Shown here piece after piece: positions 57,169 to 64,000 of a stretch of DNA of 64,000 nt; positions within the stretch are counted from its first letter, which is position 1, and each line of letters starts with the position of its first letter. The position numbers and the translations under genes are program-made. This DNA comes from Actinomadura violacea (lineage in GTDB: Bacteria > Actinomycetota > Actinomycetes > Streptosporangiales > Streptosporangiaceae). The stretch lies in contig NZ_JAGEPF010000004.1 of assembly GCF_017573465.1 (NCBI RefSeq), positions 310,001 to 374,000 on the forward strand, given 5' to 3'. The notes beneath the pieces are model-generated. The model ran no database searches. It was not told the origin of the DNA and saw nothing but the letters and a program-made list of their open reading frames with translations.

Positions 57169-58467
57169 GTGAGCAGCGGTCGATGGGATCGGGGGCGGGT
57201 CGCCGCGCTGGCGCCGGACGCGGCCGCCGCGACGGCGGCCGGTGGCGTCGCCCGGCCCGCCAAGTGGAGCGGGGCGGGGTGCGACGCCGAGGCCGTCTGG
57301 GGCGAGTGCCAGGGCAGCGGCAAGAGCGTCTACCGGTCCTGCGCCGACCTGGCCGGGCCGGCGTTCCGCTGCTCGTGCCCGAGCCACAAGATCCCGTGCA
57401 AGCACGTCCTCGGGCTGCTGCTCCTGTGGTCGGACGGGACGGTCGAGGCCGGCGCGCGTCCCGGCTGGGTCGCCGAATGGCTGGAGCAGCGCCGCGAGCG
57501 GGCCGGTAGGGCGCAGGAGCGCAAGGCCGGGGCGCCGAAGGCGCGCGACCCGAAGACGGTGGAGCGCCGCGAGCGGCGGGTCGAGGACGGTCTCGCCGAG
57601 CTCGACCAGTGGCTGCGCGACCAGGTGACGCACGGGCTCGCGCAGGCGGAGAAGGCGCCCTACGGGCTGTGGGACGACGCCGCGCGGCGGCTCGTCGACG
57701 CGCAGGCGGGCGCACTGTCGGGGCAGGTCAGGGCGCTGGCGGCGATCCCTCGGCAGCCGGGCTGGCCCGACCGGATGCTGGAGGAGTACGCGCTGCTGCG
57801 GCTGCTCGTGCTGGCCTACCGGAGGCGCGGCGAGCTGCCCGCTGGGCTGCGCGACACCGTCCGCTCGCGGGTCGGGTTCACCGTCGCGCAGGACGACGTG
57901 CTCCGCGACGGCGAGCGGGTCCGCGACCGCTGGTGCGCGACCGGCTCGCGGGACTCCGTGCAGGACCAGCTCACGACGCGGCGCGTCTGGCTGCGCGGGC
58001 GCGAGACCGGGCGGCCGGCGCTCGTGCTGTCGTTCGCGGCGCCCGGCGCGAGCCTGGACTCCTCGCTGGCCGTCGGCACCGAGGTCGACGCGGAACTGGC
58101 CTTCTATCCGGGCGCGCAGCCGCTGCGCGCGCTGGTCGCCGAACGCCACGGCCCGGCCGTCGAGGCGGTGCCCGGCGGGACGTCCGTCGCGGGGTTCCTC
58201 GACGAGCACGCCGCCGCGCTGGCGAACGATCCGTGGCTGGAGCGCTGGCCCGCGACGCTGGAACGGGTGCGTCTAGCGCGAGGCGAGGGCGGCGCGCTGC
58301 ACGTCGTCGACGAGGCGGGCGACGCGCTGCCGCTGCGGATGGCGGACCCGTGGCGGCTGCTGGCGGTGTCCGGCGGCGGGCCCGTCGCGTTCGCCGGCGA
58401 GTGGACGCCGGACGGGCTGCGGCCGCTGGCCGCCTGGCAGGCCGACGAGGGGGCCGTGCTGCTGTGA
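57169..58467 (+). CDS. SWIM zinc-finger protein (YehQ-like)
   Basis: A 432-residue protein. The SWIM finger is C68-x-C70-x6-C77-x-H79 (FRCSCPSHKIPCKHV). A coiled-coil-like basic stretch follows at ~108-140, then helical and beta segments. In E. coli the YehQ SWIM protein accompanies YehL (MoxR), YehM and YehP (vWA), the same set as here. First gene of a five-gene operon in which every junction overlaps by four bases. Possible role: nucleic-acid or protein sensing for the MoxR-vWA pair (inference). Confidence 0.83.
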   Translation: MSSGRWDRGRVAALAPDAAAATAAGGVARPAKWSGAGCDAEAVWGECQGSGKSVYRSCADLAGPAFRCSCPSHKIPCKHVLGLLLLWSDGTVEAGARPGWVAEWLEQRRERAGRAQERKAGAPKARDPKTVERRERRVEDGLAELDQWLRDQVTHGLAQAEKAPYGLWDDAARRLVDAQAGALSGQVRALAAIPRQPGWPDRMLEEYALLRLLVLAYRRRGELPAGLRDTVRSRVGFTVAQDDVLRDGERVRDRWCATGSRDSVQDQLTTRRVWLRGRETGRPALVLSFAAPGASLDSSLAVGTEVDAELAFYPGAQPLRALVAERHGPAVEAVPGGTSVAGFLDEHAAALANDPWLERWPATLERVRLARGEGGALHVVDEAGDALPLRMADPWRLLAVSGGGPVAFAGEWTPDGLRPLAAWQADEGAVLL

Positions 58468-60062
58468 GCGGCTGGAACGAGCACGTCACCGCGGCGCTCC
58501 TCGGCACCGAGCGCCGCGACCCGCCCGTCCTGCCGGAGGCGCCGGACGGCCGCGGCACCGACCGGGCCGGCCGGCTGCTGGACCAGGCCGCGCTGCTGAC
58601 CGTCGCGCGGCGGGCCGGGCGCGTTCCCGGGCCCGGCGCCCTGGACCTGATCGCCCCGGCGCCCGCCGAGGACGCGCCCGTCGTGCCGCCCGCGGCGGCC
58701 GCCCGGCTCGCCCGGATCCTGCGCGGCGAGCAGGTCCAGGTGCTGCCCGAATGGCTGGACGCGGCGGCGGCGCGCGGGCTGCGGGTGCCGGCGCGGCTGC
58801 TGCCCGACCTGCTCGAACGCGGCCGCGGCGACCGGGTGCTGCGGCCGTCGATCGGCCGCGCGGCCGGGCGGCGCGGCGTGTGGCTGGCCCTGCGCAACAC
58901 CGACTGGGCGTACCTGGTCGGGGAGGGCGGCGACCCGGGCGGCGGCGCCGAGGTGTGGGAGACCGGCACCCGCAACCAGCGCGCCGCGCACCTGACCGCG
59001 CTGCGCGGCACCGACCCGGCGGCGGCCCGCGAGGCGCTGCGGGAGACGTGGGCGAAGGAGCCCGCGCCCGACCGCGCCGCCTTCCTCGGCACGTTCCGGA
59101 CCGGGCTGTCGCTCGACGACGAGGAGTTCCTGGAGTCGGCGCTGGAGGACCGCGGCAAGGACGTCCGGCAGCTCGCCGCCGACCTGCTCGCCCGGCTGCC
59201 CGGCTCGGCGTACGGGGAGCGGATGGCCGCGCGGGCCCGCGGCTGCCTGACCCCGCGGCTCCGCACCGTGCGCGGACGGGAGCAGACCTGGATCATGGTC
59301 GAGCCGCCCAGCGCGCACGACGAGGAGCTGGCGCGCGACGGCGTCCCGTTCCATCCCGGCGGGTCGTTCGCGCCCGGCGGCGGCGGGCGCCCGGTGGGGA
59401 CGCGGGCGGCCTGGCTGCGCGAGATCCTCGCCCGCACACCGCTGGGCACCTGGACGGACCTGTTCGGGCTGCCGCCGATGGAGATCGTCTGCCTGCCCGT
59501 CGCGGCGGCCGGGGCGGCCGAGGGACGGTCCGGCCGCGACGAGCAGGACGGCGACGCCCGCGACGTCCACATCGGGTGGGCGCGGGCCGCGCTGAAGCAG
59601 CACGACGCCGCGTGGGCGCGCGCGCTGCTGAAGGGCGGGGTCATGGTGGACGAGCCGGGCGCGCTCGCCGACCTGCTGGCGGTCCTGCCGGCCGGCGAGC
59701 GGGACGCCGCGGCGGCCGGCCTGATCCGCTGGGTGGAGGGCCGGTCCGAGCTGCCGCCGATCCTGGAGCGGGTGCCCGGACCGTGGACCGGCGACCTCGC
59801 CGCCGCCGTCGTCGGCACGCTCACCGCGTCCGCCGGGCGGCCGACCCGCCGCGACGAGCACGCCCTCACCCAGCTGTGCCGGCTCGCCGAGCAGCGGCTC
59901 GACCCGTCCGCCGCGGCCCGCCTCGAAACCCTGCTCACCGAACAGAACCGGCCGGCCGATCAGACGCCGGCCCCGCGGGAGCGGGCCGTGCCGCGGGCCG
60001 TCACCGCCCTGGTCGCCGCCCTGCGCTTCCGCGACGAGATGCTGAAGGAGCTCGCCCCGTGA
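58464..60062 (+). CDS. DUF5691 family protein
   Basis: A 532-residue soluble protein. It starts at a GTG overlapping the SWIM stop (GTGA) with 'WNEHVTAALLGTERRDPP', the usual DUF5691 opening. The remainder is alpha-helical and HEAT-like in look, with 'MEIVCLPV' and 'LTQLCRLAEQRLDP' blocks. No catalytic motif is visible. Its steady association with SWIM, MoxR, DUF5682 and vWA genes suggests a structural or adaptor subunit. Confidence 0.78.
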   Translation: MSGWNEHVTAALLGTERRDPPVLPEAPDGRGTDRAGRLLDQAALLTVARRAGRVPGPGALDLIAPAPAEDAPVVPPAAAARLARILRGEQVQVLPEWLDAAAARGLRVPARLLPDLLERGRGDRVLRPSIGRAAGRRGVWLALRNTDWAYLVGEGGDPGGGAEVWETGTRNQRAAHLTALRGTDPAAAREALRETWAKEPAPDRAAFLGTFRTGLSLDDEEFLESALEDRGKDVRQLAADLLARLPGSAYGERMAARARGCLTPRLRTVRGREQTWIMVEPPSAHDEELARDGVPFHPGGSFAPGGGGRPVGTRAAWLREILARTPLGTWTDLFGLPPMEIVCLPVAAAGAAEGRSGRDEQDGDARDVHIGWARAALKQHDAAWARALLKGGVMVDEPGALADLLAVLPAGERDAAAAGLIRWVEGRSELPPILERVPGPWTGDLAAAVVGTLTASAGRPTRRDEHALTQLCRLAEQRLDPSAAARLETLLTEQNRPADQTPAPRERAVPRAVTALVAALRFRDEMLKELAP

Positions 60063-61168
60063 CCGAACCCGCGACCGGAGATCCCCTGCCCGCCGGCGTG
60101 CTGCGCCCGCACGCCGAGCAGGAGTACGCCGGCGAGCTGGCCCGGCTGGCCGAGCACGACGACCGGCCCCGCCCGCCCGGCTGGCGGCTGTCGCCGTGGG
60201 CCGTCACGACCTACCTGCTCGGCGGCGAGCTGCCCGACGGCACGGCGATCGCGCCGAAGTACGTGGGGCGGCGGCGGCTGATGGAGGTCGCGGTGGCGAC
60301 CCTCGCGACCGACCGGGCGCTGCTGCTGCTCGGCGTGCCCGGCACCGCGAAGACCTGGGTGTCGGAGCACCTCGCGGCGGCGATCAGCGGCGACTCGACG
60401 CTGCTGGTGCAGGGCACGGCCGGGACGGCGGAGGAGGCGATCCGCTACGGCTGGAACTACGCGCGGCTGCTGGCGGAGGGCCCGTCGGAGAAGGCGCTGG
60501 TGGAGAGCCCGCTGATGCGGGCGATGCGGCTCGGCGCGGTGGCGCGCATCGAGGAGCTGACCCGGATGCCGTCCGACGTCCAGGACACCCTGATCACGGT
60601 GCTGTCGGAGAAGACGCTGCCCGTCCCGGAGCTGAACACCGAGGTGCAGGCGCGCAAGGGCTTCACGGTCATCGCGACCGCCAACGACCGCGACCGCGGC
60701 GTGAACGAGCTGTCCAGCGCGCTGCGCCGGCGGTTCAACACGGTGGTGCTGCCGCTGCCCGACACCGTCGAGGACGAGGTCGACATCGTGGCGCGCCGCG
60801 TCGACCGGATCGGCGCGTCGCTGGAGCTGCCGCAGGCCCCGGCGGGGCTGGAGGAGATCCGCCGGGTCGTCACCGTGTTCCGGGAGCTGCGCTCGGGCCT
60901 GACCGCCGACGGCCGCACGAAGCTGAAGTCGCCGAGCGGGACGCTCAGCACCGCCGAGGCCATCTCGGTGATCACCAGCGGGCTGGCGCTCGCCGCGCAC
61001 TTCGGCGACGGGGTGCTGCGGGCGGCGGACGTGGCGGGCGGTCTGGTCGGCGCCGTCGTCCAGGACCCGGTGTCGGACCGGGTGGTGTGGCAGGAGTACC
61101 TGGAGGCGGTCGTGCGGGACCGCCCCGAATGGCGGGACTTCTACCGCGCCTGCCGGGAGGTGTCTTGA
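60059..61168 (+). CDS. MoxR/YehL-type AAA+ ATPase
   Basis: A 369-residue AAA+ protein. Walker A GVPGTAKTW is at 92-100 and the Walker B end is ARIEEL (E165, E166). Sensor-1 region 'ATANDRDRGVNELSSALRRRF' follows (quoted in part; near 220-240). It differs clearly from the other MoxR in the window (52762), which has VADEINRG. It starts at GTG overlapping the DUF5691 stop. It probably remodels the vWA protein encoded last in the operon. Confidence 0.87.
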   Translation: MTEPATGDPLPAGVLRPHAEQEYAGELARLAEHDDRPRPPGWRLSPWAVTTYLLGGELPDGTAIAPKYVGRRRLMEVAVATLATDRALLLLGVPGTAKTWVSEHLAAAISGDSTLLVQGTAGTAEEAIRYGWNYARLLAEGPSEKALVESPLMRAMRLGAVARIEELTRMPSDVQDTLITVLSEKTLPVPELNTEVQARKGFTVIATANDRDRGVNELSSALRRRFNTVVLPLPDTVEDEVDIVARRVDRIGASLELPQAPAGLEEIRRVVTVFRELRSGLTADGRTKLKSPSGTLSTAEAISVITSGLALAAHFGDGVLRAADVAGGLVGAVVQDPVSDRVVWQEYLEAVVRDRPEWRDFYRACREVS

Positions 61169-63432
61169 CGGCCGGACGGGTCGAGGTCTTCGGGATCCGC
61201 CACCACGGGCCCGGGTCGGCGCGGGCGCTGCACGGCGCGCTGGAGGAGTTCGGGCCGGACGCGATCCTGATCGAGGGGCCGCCGGAGGCCGACGGGATCG
61301 TGGAGCTGGCGGGCGACCCCGGCATGGTCCCGCCGGTCGCGCTGCTGGCGTACTCCCCCGCGGGCCCGTCCGGCGGCCCGGCGGGCAAAGCGGGCAAGGA
61401 AGACCGCAAGGCCGCGTTCTGGCCGTTCGCGGAGTTCAGCCCGGAGTGGCAGGCGATCCGGTACGGGCTCGCGGCGGGCGCGGCCGTCCGGTTCTGCGAC
61501 CTGCCCGCCGCGAACCAGCTCGTCCCGCCCGAGGAGTCGGACGGAGACGCGGACGGCGCGGAACCGGGCGAGCGGCCGCCGGACGACGTCCGGCTGGACC
61601 CGCTCGGAACGCTGGCGAAGGCCGCCGGGTACGACGACCCCGAACGCTGGTGGGACGACGTCGTCGAGCACCGCCACGAGGGCCCGTCGCCGTTCCCGGC
61701 GATCGCCGAGGCGATGGCGGAGCTGCGCGAGACCGTGGCTCCCTCGCCCGCCGACCCGCGCGAGGAGCAGCGCGAGGCGCACATGCGCCGGACGGTCCGC
61801 CGCGCGCTGAAGGAGGGGTTCGAGCGGGTCGCCGTCGTCTGCGGCGCCTGGCACGTCCCGGCGCTGACGGCGAAGGTGCCCGCCACGCACGACGACCGGA
61901 CGCTGCGCGGCCTCCCGAAGACGAAGATCGCGATGACGTGGGTGCCGTGGACGCACGGCCGGCTCGCGGGCCGGTCCGGCTACGGCGCGGGCGTCCGCTC
62001 CCCCGGCTGGTACCACCACCTGTTCGCGGCGCCGGACCGGCCGGTCGAGCGGTGGCTGACCGGCGCCGCTCGGCTGCTGCGCGAGGAGGACCTGCACGTC
62101 TCGTCCGCGCACGTGATCGAGGCGGTCCGGCTGGCGGAGACGCTCGCCGCGCTGCGCGGCCGCCCGCTCGCCGGGCTCGACGAGGTCACCGAGGCGACCC
62201 GCGCGGTGCTGTGCGAGGGCGCCAAGGCGCCGGTCGAGCTGATCCGCGAGCGGATGGTGGTCGGGGAGCGGCTCGGCGCCGTCCCCGACCGGACGCCGAT
62301 GGTGCCGCTGCAGCGCGACCTGCAGGCCGAGCAGCGGCGGCTGCGGCTCAAGCCGTCCGCGCTCGGCAAGGAGCAGGACCTCGACCTGCGCAAGCCCACC
62401 GACCTGGAGCGCAGCAGGCTGCTGCACCGGCTCCGGCTGCTCGAAGTCGACTGGGGCGTGCCCGCGGAGAGCCGGTCGAAGGGCACGTTCCGGGAGACGT
62501 GGACGCTGGCGTGGCGGCCCGAGTTCGACGTCGAACTCATCGAGGCGAGCGCGTGGGGCACCACCGTGCGGGACGCGACCACGGCCCGCGCGGAGGCGAT
62601 GGCCGCCGGCGCCGCGGCGCTGCCGGAGCTGACGTCGGTCGCGGAGCGCTGCCTGCTCGCCGACCTCGGCGACGCGCTGCCCACGGTGATGCGGGCCCTC
62701 GCCGACCGGGCCGCGCTCGACACCGACGTCGCGCACCTGATGGCGGCGCTGCCCGCGCTCGTGCGCGCGCTGCGCTACGGGGACGTGCGCGGCACCCCGA
62801 CCGGTCCGCTGCGCACGGTCGTCGACGGCCTGGTCGTCCGCGTCTGCGTCGGCCTGCCGCCCGCCGTGTCCGGCCTCGACGACGACGCGGCCCGCGACTT
62901 CCTCGGGCACGTCGACGCCGTCCACGGCGCCCTCGCCCTGCTCGCCGACGACGGGCACCTGGAGCGCTGGCGCTCCGCCCTGGAGAACCTGATCGCCCGG
63001 CCCGACGCCCTGCACGGGCTGCTCGAAGGCCGCATCACCCGGCTGCTGCTGGACGCCGGGCGGCTGCACGACGTGCCCGCCCGGATGGCCCGCGCCGTAT
63101 CGGTGGGCGCCGCCCCGGCCCGCGCCGCCGCCTGGGTCGAGGGGTTCCTGTCCGGCGGCGGGCTCGTCCTCGTGCACGACGAGGAGCTGCTCCGGCTGGT
63201 CGACGGCTGGATAGCCGCGCTGCCCGCCGACGCGTTCACCGACGTCCTGCCGCTGCTGCGCCGCACGTTCGGCGCGTACGCCGCCGCCGAACGGCGCGCG
63301 ATCGGCGAGCAGGTCCGCCGGGCCGAGGCCGCGTCCGGGCCGTCCCGCCCGTCCGCCGGCGACCTCGACGAGAAGCGCGCGGCGCCCGCCGTCGCCACCG
63401 CCCTGCGCGTCCTCGGCTGGGAGGCCCGATGA
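61165..63432 (+). CDS. DUF5682 family protein (YehM-like)
   Basis: A 755-residue protein. The N-terminal domain has the conserved 'VFGIRHHGPGSARAL' and 'AILIEGPPEAD' blocks and 'VVCGAWHVPAL' near 225-236, reminiscent of a TraB/erythromycin-esterase-like fold with His and Glu that could be catalytic. A long helical C-terminus follows. The start is a TTG overlapping the MoxR stop (TTGA), with gggaggtg just upstream. Enzyme activity is possible but not shown for the family. Confidence 0.8.
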   Translation: MTAGRVEVFGIRHHGPGSARALHGALEEFGPDAILIEGPPEADGIVELAGDPGMVPPVALLAYSPAGPSGGPAGKAGKEDRKAAFWPFAEFSPEWQAIRYGLAAGAAVRFCDLPAANQLVPPEESDGDADGAEPGERPPDDVRLDPLGTLAKAAGYDDPERWWDDVVEHRHEGPSPFPAIAEAMAELRETVAPSPADPREEQREAHMRRTVRRALKEGFERVAVVCGAWHVPALTAKVPATHDDRTLRGLPKTKIAMTWVPWTHGRLAGRSGYGAGVRSPGWYHHLFAAPDRPVERWLTGAARLLREEDLHVSSAHVIEAVRLAETLAALRGRPLAGLDEVTEATRAVLCEGAKAPVELIRERMVVGERLGAVPDRTPMVPLQRDLQAEQRRLRLKPSALGKEQDLDLRKPTDLERSRLLHRLRLLEVDWGVPAESRSKGTFRETWTLAWRPEFDVELIEASAWGTTVRDATTARAEAMAAGAAALPELTSVAERCLLADLGDALPTVMRALADRAALDTDVAHLMAALPALVRALRYGDVRGTPTGPLRTVVDGLVVRVCVGLPPAVSGLDDDAARDFLGHVDAVHGALALLADDGHLERWRSALENLIARPDALHGLLEGRITRLLLDAGRLHDVPARMARAVSVGAAPARAAAWVEGFLSGGGLVLVHDEELLRLVDGWIAALPADAFTDVLPLLRRTFGAYAAAERRAIGEQVRRAEAASGPSRPSAGDLDEKRAAPAVATALRVLGWEAR

Positions 63433-64000
63433 ACGACGACCCGGAACGGATGCGGCGCTGGCGGCTGGTGCTCGGCGGCGAGAAGGCCGACGGCACCGGC
63501 GTCTCCCTGACCGGCGACGACGCCCGGATGGACGCGGCGCTGGAGAAGCTCTACGGGGCGGGCGACGCCGGCGGGGGCCGGCCGCGGCCGGGCCGGCGCG
63601 GCGCCGGGCTCGGCGACTCCGCCCCGTCGGTCGCCCGCTGGCTCGGCGACATCCGCACCTACTTCCCGTCCACCGTCGTCCAGGTGATGCAGAAGGACGC
63701 GATCGAGCGGCTCGACCTCACCCGGCTGCTGCTGGAGCCGGAGATGCTGGAGGCCGTCGAACCGGACGTCCACCTGGTCGGGACGCTGCTGTCGCTGAAC
63801 AAGGTCATGCCGGACCGGGCGCGGGAGTCGGCGCGCGCCGTGGTCCGCAAGGTCGTCGACGAGCTGGAGCGGCGGCTCGCGCAGCGGACCCGCTCGGCGG
63901 TCGGCGGCGCCCTCGACCGGTCCGCGCGGGTGCTGCGGCCGAAGCGGCTCGCGGACGTCGACTGGGACCGGACGATCCGCGCGAACCTGCGGCACTACCT
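63429..64000 (+). CDS. vWA-domain protein (YehP-like), 3' end outside window
   Basis: The first 190 residues of a protein starting at ATG 63429, overlapping the DUF5682 stop (ATGA). 'RWRLVLGGEKADGTG', 'SAPSVARWLGDIRTYFP', 'VVQVMQKDAIERL' and 'VEPDVHLVGTLLSL' are typical N-terminal blocks of YehP/CoxE-like vWA proteins. The vWA domain with its metal site should lie beyond the window end, so its MIDAS residues cannot be checked. Partner of the AAA+ ATPase in the same operon. Confidence 0.82.
   Translation, partial: MNDDPERMRRWRLVLGGEKADGTGVSLTGDDARMDAALEKLYGAGDAGGGRPRPGRRGAGLGDSAPSVARWLGDIRTYFPSTVVQVMQKDAIERLDLTRLLLEPEMLEAVEPDVHLVGTLLSLNKVMPDRARESARAVVRKVVDELERRLAQRTRSAVGGALDRSARVLRPKRLADVDWDRTIRANLRHY

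Noticed and set aside
1-64000. Mobile island or prophage
   Set aside because: No integrase, transposase, att-like direct repeats next to a tRNA, or phage structural genes, and no clear composition break was seen.

Overview
The window is very GC-rich actinobacterial DNA (about 73-75% G+C by eye, strong third-position GC bias). It has many GTG/TTG starts and stop/start overlaps, several leaderless-type promoters, F420/LLM-type enzymes, TgpA/DUF58/MoxR loci and TetR regulators. The overall flavour is Streptosporangiales/Thermomonosporaceae (Actinomadura-like), which is an inference. I saw no rRNA, tRNA, transposase, integrase or CRISPR array.

Layout. (1) 1-8474 (+): a tightly coupled operon of a partial gene, an Fn3-like protein, a zinc-ribbon TRAFAC GTPase, a GTPase-associated protein (GAP1-like) carrying an 18-bp minisatellite, and a membrane-bound second GTPase. 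This resembles the double-GTPase conflict systems described for multicellular bacteria. (2) 8588-19169: a metabolic and housekeeping stretch with a nitroreductase, Bcr/CflA efflux, LLM oxidoreductase, TetR with phosphotriesterase-like lactonase, an orphan FtsX-type permease, an HtrA-like lipoprotein protease, an FdhF/YdeP molybdoenzyme and a DUF1707 protein. (3) 19183-25748 (-): the most interesting locus, a seven-gene operon CHAT-NB-ARC-TPR, SWIM mini-protein, GTP cyclohydrolase II-like, NDP kinase, PfkB kinase, caspase, THEP1 NTPase. It joins two predicted cysteine proteases, a STAND switch and four nucleotide-handling enzymes.

(4) 25953-34649: TetR/alcohol dehydrogenase, then a catabolic regulon (D-2-hydroxyacid dehydrogenase, amidase, DUF3830, two maleate-isomerase-like enzymes, GntR/FCD regulator, class III aminotransferase). 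Three copies of a palindrome with core TTGTCGACAA, or a close variant, lie on its promoters, almost certainly the GntR operator. (5) 34646-41623: small membrane proteins, TetR with acyl-CoA dehydrogenase, secreted lipase, TetR/MFS pair with a 20-bp palindrome over the MFS start, and an alpha-methylacyl-CoA racemase-like enzyme. (6) 41759-55910: envelope and signalling genes. They include a Ser/Thr kinase, two paralogous membrane-anchored propeller/Fn3 proteins, a PLP dehydratase, a YiiX-like papain-fold protein and a MoxR-DUF58-TgpA operon whose transglutaminase domain has lost all three catalytic residues. (7) 56335-64000 (+): an M50-like membrane metallopeptidase, then SWIM, DUF5691, MoxR AAA+, DUF5682 and vWA (cut by the window end), an E. 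coli YehQ/L/M/P-like MoxR-vWA system.

At least three NTP-dependent, conflict-type modules (GTPase, caspase/CHAT/STAND and MoxR-vWA) lie within 64 kb, separated by ordinary metabolic genes. Functions beyond family level are inferred from motifs read by eye, with no database search.
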